A stretch of 9,389 nt of DNA from CALXSC01 sp035470525. Lineage in GTDB: Bacteria > Pseudomonadota > Alphaproteobacteria > Rickettsiales > UBA1997. The stretch is from the NCBI GenBank assembly GCA_035470525.1, contig DATIQT010000128.1, positions 1 to 9,389 on the forward strand, read 5' to 3'. Of the stretch, positions 1 to 5,739 are shown piece after piece. Made by a program: the position numbers and the translations under genes. Each line of letters opens with the position of its first letter. Positions within the stretch are counted from its first letter, which is position 1. The notes under the pieces are model-generated. The model did not search any database, was not told where the DNA came from, and worked only from the letters and a program-made list of their open reading frames with translations.

Positions 1-141
1 TTGGTGGTTAAGTGAAAGTTGTTTGACTATATTTAACAATGAAATGTATAAGTATACTATTTCTATTAAATACTTTGAAATATCCTTGTCTTTTTTGTAG
101 AAATTATTTTTTGAGGAAAAATTTTATTTACAGGAGGTCTA
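1..141 (+). repeat. End of a repeated, IS-like element, left copy
   Basis: Positions 1-31 match the reverse complement of 9286-9316 exactly, and positions 119-141 match the reverse complement of 9247-9269 with one difference. The same two blocks therefore occur in the same order at both window edges, in opposite orientation. They are 87 nt apart here and 16 nt apart on the right, so this copy carries extra sequence or the other has a deletion. The outer end reads TAGACCTCCTGTAAATAAAA on the minus strand, which looks like an insertion-sequence terminus. No transposase can be recognised in the visible part. The IS reading is an inference; the repetition is seen directly. Confidence 0.7.
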
Positions 142-147
142 ATGTAT

Positions 148-202
148 AAAATTATTTGTAAAACATCATGCACTTAATCAATTCTATTAAACAAATAATT
201 TT
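148..202. repeat. 12-bp inverted repeat in a gene-free stretch
   Basis: AAAATTATTTGT at 148-159 is the exact reverse complement of 191-202, separated by 31 nt. It lies in the non-coding gap between the left element end and the 17-bp repeat cluster. The bases are nearly all A/T, so the match may be partly chance. No gene or promoter is evident between 142 and 231. Confidence 0.3.
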
Positions 203-231
203 AAGAAATTTAGATTAATAAATTCATTTAT

Positions 232-285
232 TAGACCTGTTGCATAAATAGACTTGGTGCATAAATTATTTATGCACTAGGTCTA
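232..285. repeat. Cluster of three 17-bp repeats forming a hairpin
   Basis: Two direct tandem copies lie at 232-248 (TAGACCTGTTGCATAAA) and 249-265 (TAGACTTGGTGCATAAA). A third copy is inverted at 269-285. Copies two and three form a 17-bp stem (two G-T wobbles) with a 3-nt loop. The stem overlaps the stop codon of the broken minus-strand gene, so it could end that transcript, although no long T-run follows on the minus strand. The consensus resembles the element ends at 141 and 9247 (TAGACCT..TGCAAATAAA), suggesting leftover or nested IS termini. Confidence 0.6.
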
Positions 286-657
286 TTGAAGATGTTTTGC
301 TTTGGTCTTCTTTTGCCTATTTATGCCATCAGATATTTGAGTATTATCTAAAATTTTATTTAATTCAAAATCTGTATTTAGATTTTTAGATTGAGGCAAT
401 TTATTGTCATTATTCAAAGCTATTAAAAACATTAAAAGTTTTGAAATTGACTTTCCCAATTCTTCATCTCTAATTTCATTAGGTTTATTATCTAGAGATA
501 AAATATCTAATGAACTTGTTTTTCTAAAAATTTTACCTATTATCTCAGTATCAGAAATAATTATTTTTGAATCATCAAAAATTTCATTTATACTACTAAT
601 TTATGAAGTAAAAATTCCTGATATTACTTCATTTAAACTTACTTTTTTAGTTTCCAT
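283..657 (-). pseudogene. Unidentified small gene broken by one internal stop
   Basis: On the minus strand an ATG at 657-655, preceded by a good ribosome binding site (AAGGGGGCTGTT), opens a frame of 125 codons ending in TAG at 285-283. It is interrupted only once, by TAA at codon 19 (603-601). The product would be about 123 residues, hydrophilic, starting METKKVSLNEVISGIFTS and ending in a basic tail (NRQKKTKAKHLQ). No family is recognised. It sits 38 nt downstream of typA and could share its transcript. The 105 open codons after a single nonsense codon suggest recent inactivation or a sequencing error. No convincing restart codon follows the stop, since the next ATG is deep in the frame. 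Confidence 0.55.
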
Positions 658-695
658 AACAGCCCCCTTTTTTATTAAATAATATTTATTTAATT

Positions 696-2513
696 TTATT
701 CTTCTTCTTTACTTCCTCTAGAAAATTTCTTTCTATCAATAGCTGACAAATATTTCTTTCTCAATCTCAATGTCTTTGGAGTTACCTCAACATATTCATC
801 ATCTTCAATATAAGTCATCATTTGCTCAAGAGTCATTTTAACTGGAGGAGTCAAAACTATATGTTCATCAGCTACAACAGATCTAACGTTAGTTAATTGT
901 TTTGTTCTTTGAACGTTTACAACTAGGTCATTATCTTTTGCGTTTTCTCCAACAATCATACCTTCATATGCCTTTTCTTTTGGTCCAACAAACATAATTC
1001 CTCTATCTTGAATACCAAATAAAGCATAAGGAATTACTTCGCCTTTATCCATACTAATTAAAACACCTCTTCTTAATCTTGGAATTTCGCCTTTGTATTC
1101 TTGATAACTATCAAAAATTCTATTTAAAATACCAGTTCCTCTAGTATCAGTCATAAACTCGCTTTGATAACCAATCAAACCTCTTGAAGGAATAGTAAAT
1201 ATCAATCTTGTCTTTCCCATACCAGATGGTTTCATTTCTTTCATTTCACCTTTTCTTTTGCTGAGTTTTTCAACAACTACACCACTGTATTCATCATCAA
1301 CATCAACAACAACTTCTTCGAAAGGCTCTAATTTTTTACCATTTTCTTCTTTCATAATAACTCTTGGTCTACCAACAGTCATTTCAAAACCTTCTCTTCT
1401 CATTGTTTCAATAAGAACACCCAACTGTAACTCTCCTCTTCCGCTAACTTGGAAAGTTTCTGTATTTTCAGTATCTTCAACCCTTATAGCAACATTAGTT
1501 TCAGCTTCGGCATAAAGTCTATCTCTAATCAATCTTGATGTTAACTTATCACCTTCTTGTCCAGCAAGCGGAGAAGTATTTACACCAATAGTGATTGACA
1601 TTGTAGGTGGATCAATAGGGGTTGATTTTATGATATCATTATTATTTACATCACAAACAGTATCAGAAACTGATGATTTTGACAAACCAGCAATAGAAAT
1701 AATATCTCCAGCTTCAGCTTCTTCCAAATCAACTTTTTTAATTCCTCTAAAAGCTTGAATTTTAGTAATTTTACCTTTTTCTACAACATTTCCATTTAAA
1801 TCCATAGCTTTAACTGGCATATTTACTTTAACCTTTCCACTGTAAATTTTTCCAGTTAAAATTCTACCCAAAAATGGATTAGCGCTTAATGTTGTAACCA
1901 ACATTTTAAAGACACCTTCTTCTACTTTTGGTTCTGGAACATGTTTCAAAATCAAATTGAATAATGGTTCAAGATTATCTCCCTTTTTAGCAGGATCATC
2001 AGTACACCAACCTTCTCTACCTACAGCATAAAGTACTGGGAAATCTAATTGTGTATCACTTGCACCTAAATTGCAGAATAAATCAAAAATTTCATCAAGA
2101 ACTTCATTTGGTCTGGCATCATTTCTATCAATTTTATTTATCAAAACCATAGGTCTAATACCTAATTTTAATGCTTTAGAAAGCACAAATTTAGTTTGTG
2201 GCAATGGTCCTTCTGCTGCATCAACCAACAAAACAACACCATCAACCATAGACAAAATTCTTTCCACTTCACCACCAAAATCAGCATGTCCCGGTGTATC
2301 AACTATATTAATTCTTGTTCCTTCATGTTCGATAGAAGTAACTTTAGCCAAAATAGTAATACCTCTTTCTTTTTCTAGATCTCCACTATCCATGACTCTT
2401 TCGGCAACATTTTCATTTTCTCTAAATGTTCCGCTTTGCTTCAACATTTGATCTACAAGTGTTGTTTTACCATGGTCAACATGGGCAATAATTGCTATGT
2501 TTCTTAATTTCAT
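696..2513 (-). CDS. typA: Ribosome-associated translational GTPase TypA/BipA
   Basis: TypA (BipA) is a translation-factor GTPase of the EF-G/LepA group that binds 70S ribosomes and supports ribosome assembly and stress adaptation in the cytoplasm. The 605-residue length is normal for the family. Visible GTPase motifs are the P-loop AHVDHGKTT (residues 10-18), the switch I signature ERGITI (49-54), DTPGH (72-76) and NKID (126-129). EF-G-like domains follow, including the RGELQLGVLIETMRREGFE segment and a basic C-terminal end. The start is the only one compatible with the conserved MKLRNIAIIAHVDHGKTT opening; the ribosome binding site is weak. The M23 peptidase gene lies 55 nt upstream on the same strand, so the two may be co-transcribed. 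The gene looks intact. Confidence 0.97.
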   Translation of the reverse strand: MKLRNIAIIAHVDHGKTTLVDQMLKQSGTFRENENVAERVMDSGDLEKERGITILAKVTSIEHEGTRINIVDTPGHADFGGEVERILSMVDGVVLLVDAAEGPLPQTKFVLSKALKLGIRPMVLINKIDRNDARPNEVLDEIFDLFCNLGASDTQLDFPVLYAVGREGWCTDDPAKKGDNLEPLFNLILKHVPEPKVEEGVFKMLVTTLSANPFLGRILTGKIYSGKVKVNMPVKAMDLNGNVVEKGKITKIQAFRGIKKVDLEEAEAGDIISIAGLSKSSVSDTVCDVNNNDIIKSTPIDPPTMSITIGVNTSPLAGQEGDKLTSRLIRDRLYAEAETNVAIRVEDTENTETFQVSGRGELQLGVLIETMRREGFEMTVGRPRVIMKEENGKKLEPFEEVVVDVDDEYSGVVVEKLSKRKGEMKEMKPSGMGKTRLIFTIPSRGLIGYQSEFMTDTRGTGILNRIFDSYQEYKGEIPRLRRGVLISMDKGEVIPYALFGIQDRGIMFVGPKEKAYEGMIVGENAKDNDLVVNVQRTKQLTNVRSVVADEHIVLTPPVKMTLEQMMTYIEDDEYVEVTPKTLRLRKKYLSAIDRKKFSRGSKEEE

Positions 2514-2568
2514 ACTTTACTATTTTTTTAATAAGAATAACAGTTTAATATTTTAATACATAAAATTA

Positions 2569-3246
2569 TTAAAGTAAATAAGATTTTAACATAAATATTG
2601 GATTAGGACAGTATTTATCAATATTTATTAAGTCTTTTCCAGAACAATAACCTTTGTGAATCCAACCATCTGTATATCCTTTTTCTGTTAAAACTTGTAA
2701 ATGTATATGGTAAAACCAATTTCCATTCTCAAAAAAATCTCCAATTTTAGCAAACTTTTCACCTTTTTTAATTATTTGCCCAACTTTTGGTAATTCGCTT
2801 CTATTTAAATGTCCATACAAAGTGTAGAAAATTAAACCACCAACACTATGTCTTAAAACAATCATACCACCGTAATTTCCATCACCTTCCTCATATTCAG
2901 ACAAAACAACCTTGCTATCTAAAGGAGAAAATAAACTACTACTAACAGGAGCTGTTATATCAACACCTAAATGATAAACTCTATTTTCAGTAACCATTTG
3001 AGGATATTTTTTCAATAAAGTTGTTCTGTCCTCCAAATACCCAGACACTGCCCAACTTTTTCTGCTTTGTTTTAACTCATTAAACATATAATTATTAAAC
3101 TCTTTTTGAGTTTGTGAATTACAAATTTTATCAACGTTATTATTTTCTTTTGAAAGATCTATATATACGGGCAAACCATTTACCTGATTGTTTAATATAG
3201 GAAATATATTTTCTTCCAATAAATTAAAAGGATATATTATGTTCAT
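2569..3246 (-). CDS. M23-family (LytM-like) metallopeptidase domain protein
   Basis: The 225-residue protein carries a C-terminal M23 peptidase fold. The zinc-site motif HLGVD gives His92 and Asp96. YGHL gives His146, and HIH gives His180 and His182. By analogy with LytM, His92, Asp96 and His182 would bind zinc, with His146 and His180 catalytic. Family members cleave peptide cross-links of peptidoglycan. However, no signal peptide or membrane segment is visible at the N-terminus (MNIIYPFNLLEENIFPILNN), which is odd for a wall enzyme. Flanking motifs (GYLEDR before the domain, CPNP near the end) recall the M23 domain found fused to class III aminotransferases; that resemblance is from memory. 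No clear ribosome binding site precedes the ATG. A hairpin separates it from the effector-like gene upstream. Confidence 0.85.
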   Translation of the reverse strand: MNIIYPFNLLEENIFPILNNQVNGLPVYIDLSKENNNVDKICNSQTQKEFNNYMFNELKQSRKSWAVSGYLEDRTTLLKKYPQMVTENRVYHLGVDITAPVSSSLFSPLDSKVVLSEYEEGDGNYGGMIVLRHSVGGLIFYTLYGHLNRSELPKVGQIIKKGEKFAKIGDFFENGNWFYHIHLQVLTEKGYTDGWIHKGYCSGKDLINIDKYCPNPIFMLKSYLL

Positions 3247-3276
3247 TTTTATGTTTTTTTATTATTAATAAGGGTT

Positions 3277-3317
3277 ATATTCTAAAAAAATGTTTTAACA
3301 ACATTTTTTTAGAATAT
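3277..3317. terminator. Perfect 18-bp hairpin, probable terminator
   Basis: Positions 3277-3294 are exactly complementary to 3300-3317, with a 5-nt loop (TTAAC). Each arm contains a run of seven A or T, so the structure could work as an intrinsic terminator in either direction. It begins 8 nt past the stop codon of the minus-strand gene at 3325 and probably ends that transcript before the M23 gene. Confidence 0.7.
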
Positions 3318-3324
3318 TTAATAT

Positions 3325-4266
3325 TTAAATTGATTTATTATTATTTCTAACATCTTCCAAAGTTCTTAGTCTTTCAACAAAAGTTCTTTGCGAAACACCG
3401 TCAGGAAGACTGTCTTTAATCAAATGATTATGCTGTCTTATTCTAACAGAATTTCCTTTAGAAATATCACTTATTAAATCATTCCTAGCTTCATTATCAT
3501 TAAAATTACTAACTTCATTAGTTCTTCTATTTCTAATGTGACCATTTAATCTTTCCGTTATTAATTCTGTTTCTTCAACACTTCCAATAACAGTTCTAAT
3601 TTTTACCATACTTTGAATATGAGGAACAATAGGTAAAGGAGTTCCTAAAGACGTAATATTATTGTTATTATAAAATTTTTCTTTCTCATTGTCAGAATTA
3701 AACAGAGCAGGAACTAATTGAGCCTCTTGTATTACTTGTGATAATCCACAATTGTTTTGTTGACAATATCTTTCTATCGCTACTGCATTTTCAACTGCGA
3801 ATATTCTACAATTATTATAATCATTCTGTATTTTATCACGCAAAGTATAAATTTCAGCACTTGGTTGTTGTTCCCTAATTAAAGTTAATAAAGGGAAATG
3901 ATCGTGATCTGGAGTACCATTAGCATTGTATGAATCAAGCAATAAAAAAGTATTATTCTCTCTTATCAACGAAACAGTATGTCCATCTCTATGAACAATA
4001 TAAAATCTTCTATCTTCACAATTTTCAGATAATACCGTTCTTAAATTACCACGCATTGTTTCCGAAAAACTAGGACCACCATTCATATTAAAATCTATTA
4101 ATAAATCAGAGTTTCTAAATACTTTAGGTTCTTCTCTTTTTCTTCTGTAAAAATATGTTGCTAAACCAGCTTCAGTCAATGTATCAACTTTGCCTCCGTG
4201 AACAACATCATCATGTTGCCTATAAAAAACAGGCATTTCTTTAGTTAAATTTTCAAAATTTTCCAT
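3325..4266 (-). CDS. Putative clan CE cysteine peptidase/acetyltransferase effector
   Basis: Counted from the ATG at 4266 (313 residues), the protein shows the order His96 (in RDGHTVSL), Asp111 (in FLLLDSYN), Gln147 and Cys153 (in QNDYNNC). The Gln lies six residues before the Cys, as in the QPNGYDCG-type motif of Ulp1-like peptidases. The spacing (15 and 42) fits the Ulp1/YopJ/ElaD group. Bacterial members are mostly secreted effectors that remove ubiquitin or SUMO, or acetylate host kinases. The usual Gly after Cys is Arg here. There is no Sec signal, as expected for type III or IV secretion substrates, and the C-terminal 150 residues are Asn- and Arg-rich with no recognised domain. A TTG four codons upstream is in frame, but the ATG has GGAAAA suitably placed before it. 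Substrate and secretion route are unknown. Confidence 0.6.
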   Translation of the reverse strand: MENFENLTKEMPVFYRQHDDVVHGGKVDTLTEAGLATYFYRRKREEPKVFRNSDLLIDFNMNGGPSFSETMRGNLRTVLSENCEDRRFYIVHRDGHTVSLIRENNTFLLLDSYNANGTPDHDHFPLLTLIREQQPSAEIYTLRDKIQNDYNNCRIFAVENAVAIERYCQQNNCGLSQVIQEAQLVPALFNSDNEKEKFYNNNNITSLGTPLPIVPHIQSMVKIRTVIGSVEETELITERLNGHIRNRRTNEVSNFNDNEARNDLISDISKGNSVRIRQHNHLIKDSLPDGVSQRTFVERLRTLEDVRNNNKSI

Positions 4267-4283
4267 AATTTTTTCCAATAATT

Positions 4284-4312
4284 TTTTTAATCAAATAGTC
4301 AAGGTGTGTCAA
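4284..4312 (-). promoter_or_regulatory. Possible promoter of the effector-like gene
   Basis: On the minus strand TTGACA (4312-4307) is followed after 17 nt by TAAAAA (4289-4284), about 20 nt before the ATG at 4266. The -35 is consensus and the -10 is weak. TTGACA is part of a small inverted repeat TGTCA-AAAAA-TGACA (4307-4321) that could bind a regulator, and a perfect TATAAT lies at 4328-4323. Which element is used cannot be decided from sequence. Confidence 0.3.
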
Positions 4313-4328
4313 AAAATGACATATTATA

Positions 4329-4586
4329 ACACACAAAAAGTACTTACAGATTATTTGCCCCTTTGAAGGAGCTTCTTATTGTTCTTATTGAAAAATTTGC
4401 TGATTAAAGACAAAGGAAAAGTGCAACTAAAAAATATTTTTTGCAATAAACAGAATAAATAGTAATTTTCTAAATACATAAATTACTTAAGCACTTCCCC
4501 GTAATTTGAATATATCTTATTTTTTAGGTTTTGTCAATAAAAAATATATATTTTTTTGGGGAATAAAAATTTAATACTTAAGTTTT
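4329..4586. other. Gene-free AT-rich gap
   Basis: No coding frame is supported here. The stretch holds a weak inverted repeat AGTAATTT/AAATTACT (4461-4468 with 4480-4487) and A/T runs. It separates the effector-like gene from the repeat and addA remnant. The open frame extending back to a TTG at 4556 has no ribosome binding site and reads through the palindromic repeat, so it is not treated as a gene. Confidence 0.5.
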
Positions 4587-4615
4587 GCAGGAAGGATTTA
4601 CAAAATCCTTCCTGC
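4587..4615. repeat. Solo palindromic repeat (GCAGGAAGG family)
   Basis: A perfect 13-bp stem (4587-4599 with 4603-4615) with loop ACA begins GCAGGAAGGATTT and ends CCTTCCTGC. It matches the tail palindrome of the larger repeat elements near 5567 and 7126. It abuts the first recognisable AddA codon, marking the junction where the gene was truncated. Confidence 0.8.
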
Positions 4616-4855
4616 TATAAAAAAATTGGAAACGATATAATTTCCGGACAAATCGACAGACTAACAATTACAGAAGACAAAGTATTCATAATCGACTACA
4701 AAAACACAAATTATCTACCAAAACAAGTTCCAGAAAAATATAAAAAACAATTAGAATTATACAAAATTTTACTAGAAAAAATTTATCCAGATAAGGTTAT
4801 TGAATGTTATATTTTATGGACGAGTTTTGGAAAAATTGAAAAAATAATATCTTAA
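4616..4855 (+). pseudogene. addA: C-terminal remnant of AddA helicase-nuclease
   Basis: About 79 codons encode a segment typical of the extreme C-terminus of alphaproteobacterial AddA: IISGQIDRLTIT, then VFIIDYKNTNY, then IYPDKVIECYILWTSFGKI. AddA is the helicase subunit of the AddAB double-strand-break repair complex. Its C-terminal RecB-like nuclease domain uses the Asp of GQID and the Asp and Lys of DYK, all still visible. The helicase domains, over a thousand residues in full-length AddA, are absent; upstream is only a palindromic repeat and AT-rich sequence. There is no credible start codon. It is best read as a gene relic cut by repeat insertion or deletion. The frame is intact to its TAA, so decay is fairly recent or the fragment moved with the repeat. 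Confidence 0.8.
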
Positions 4856-4859
4856 TTAC

Positions 4860-4900
4860 TTAACTCCCACTCATTAATTAAATCAACAAAGGGGAGCTAA
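4860..4900. terminator. Imperfect hairpin between converging frames
   Basis: TTAACTCCC (4860-4868) pairs with GGGAGCTAA (4892-4900), 8 of 9 bases, around a 23-nt loop. It lies between the addA remnant (plus) and the small minus-strand gene, a sensible place for a bidirectional terminator, but no T-run follows. The right arm context CAACAAAGGGGAGCTAA resembles the arm of the hairpin at 7167-7205, so it may instead be a decayed copy of that repeat. Confidence 0.35.
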
Positions 4901-4902
4901 CA

Positions 4903-5181
4903 TTACTTCATACCCTCAATCACCTTACTCAACCTCTCCACCTTTTTCCTACCATCATACTTCACCCTACAAGTCTTAATCACATAATTAAGCGTATTCC
5001 TATACCCAATTATATCAAACTTATTTTGCAGACCATCAACATAACATCGCAATATTTCCCTCACACTCTCCATCAAATCCTCATTAATTGCATTATTTAG
5101 TTTAACTTTTCTCTCAAAATCCTTATCTCGTTTAACAAGACACAATTTATCATTCAAGTTTTTCTTCATCAGTTCATTCAT
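4903..5181 (-). CDS. Small hypothetical protein, basic and helical
   Basis: A 92-residue frame starts at the ATG at 5181, chosen over upstream ATGs because GAGGTG sits just before it at ideal spacing. The protein (MNELMKKNLNDKLCLVKRDK and onward) is rich in Lys, Arg and Glu, looks mostly alpha-helical, and has no signal peptide or membrane segment. No family is recognised. Upstream on the same strand is the structured region 5231-5409, which could be its leader. The gene lies in the accessory block between repeat copies and has slightly less AT-biased codons than its neighbours, which hints at foreign origin. The good ribosome binding site is the main argument that it is real. Confidence 0.5.
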   Translation of the reverse strand: MNELMKKNLNDKLCLVKRDKDFERKVKLNNAINEDLMESVREILRCYVDGLQNKFDIIGYRNTLNYVIKTCRVKYDGRKKVERLSKVIEGMK

Positions 5182-5230
5182 TTTCACCTCATTTTTAATT
5201 AATAAAAATCGCACCATCAAAAAATGAAAG

Positions 5231-5317
5231 TGCGGAGGTTAAAACAACTGACAACATCAGCCCTTACGACCTTTTAATTCATACAAGTATGAATTATTAT
5301 AACCGCAAGCCTCCGCC
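5231..5317 (+). ncRNA. Structured RNA candidate, possibly C4-like antisense RNA
   Basis: GCGGAGG (5232-5238) pairs with CCTCCGC (5310-5316), closing an 80-nt unit. GGTTA (5237-5241) can alternatively pair with TAACC (5300-5304). Inside are a 9-bp hairpin (5275-5283 with 5288-5296, loop CAAG) and CTGA-CAACA-TCAG (5248-5260). AAAACAAC (5241-5248) is complementary to GTTGTTTT downstream (5368-5375). A compact processed RNA whose internal segments pair with a site just downstream on the same transcript is how the phage P1/P7 C4 RNA controls icd/ant. The resemblance to C4 is from memory. Strand is uncertain, since the stems work on both. A 38-codon frame (5289-5405, plus) overlaps the unit and its putative target. 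Confidence 0.35.
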
Positions 5318-5395
5318 ATATCTACTTAATTGTAAATACAAAAAAGGCCTGACGATCAAATGTAAATGTTGTTTTGGTGTTTTAAGCCATCACTT

Positions 5396-5409
5396 TTGCC
5401 CGTAGGCAA
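5396..5409. other. Short GC-rich hairpin
   Basis: TTGCC-CGTA-GGCAA forms a 5-bp stem with a 4-nt loop. On the minus strand the loop reads UACG, a UNCG-type stable tetraloop. On the plus strand TTT follows, making a weak terminator. It closes the right side of the structured region. From 5410 to 5485 only AT-rich sequence is seen. Confidence 0.4.
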
Positions 5410-5485
5410 GTTTAATGTTATAAATTATAATTTAAAATACAATATAATTTGTTAATTTATTTAAATAGAAATTAAAAATGCTTTT

Positions 5486-5595
5486 CTGCAAACCCATTCC
5501 TCACCGTTCAAAATAAACCCAATCAAACCATCAATAATTGTGGTTAATGTATATTATTTTGAACCTTAAGGAAGGATTTACAAAATCCTTACTGC
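5486..5595 (+). repeat. REPIN/MITE-like element, copy 1 (head palindrome damaged)
   Basis: The core runs from GTTCAAAATAA (5506-5516) to its exact inverse TTATTTTGAAC (5554-5564), with CAATAATTGTGGTTAATGTA between. A palindrome AAGGAAGGATTTACAAAATC.. (5568-5595) closes the right side. On the left only one arm of the head palindrome remains (TGCAAACCCATTCCTC). The core is nearly identical to the copies at 6938-7029 and 7030-7152, in the same orientation. Confidence 0.8.
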
Positions 5596-5610
5596 TCAAG
5601 GATAAAATTA

Positions 5611-5675
5611 TTTAGATTCTAAAAAAATATTTATATTTTTTTATAAAAATAATAATTTTTTTATTAGAATCTAAA
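5611..5675. terminator. Long A/T-rich hairpin upstream of the DUF262 gene
   Basis: TTTAGATTCTAA (5611-5622) pairs exactly with 5664-5675, with four further A-T pairs inside after one mismatch. A and T runs in the arms resemble the terminator at 3277-3317, and both share ATTCTAAAAAAAT. It probably insulates the DUF262 gene, whose ATG is 64 nt further on. Confidence 0.5.
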
Positions 5676-5739
5676 AATATCTTGTAAATAAAAAAAATTA
5701 TTTTATTATTATTCCGATTTAAATAAAAATTAAAATATA

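Noticed and set aside
404..682. Plus-strand frame of 92 codons
   Set aside because: It begins at a non-ATG codon, has no ribosome binding site, and lies opposite a minus-strand frame that has a strong ribosome binding site and better composition.
1258..2451. Plus-strand frames opposite typA
   Set aside because: They are antisense shadows of a conserved gene, Ser/Thr-rich as expected from reading its complement, with no ribosome binding sites.
4556..4855. Complete 99-residue gene starting at TTG
   Set aside because: The first 20 codons are A/T filler and the palindromic repeat, there is no ribosome binding site, and only the AddA tail is recognisable. It is treated as a remnant.
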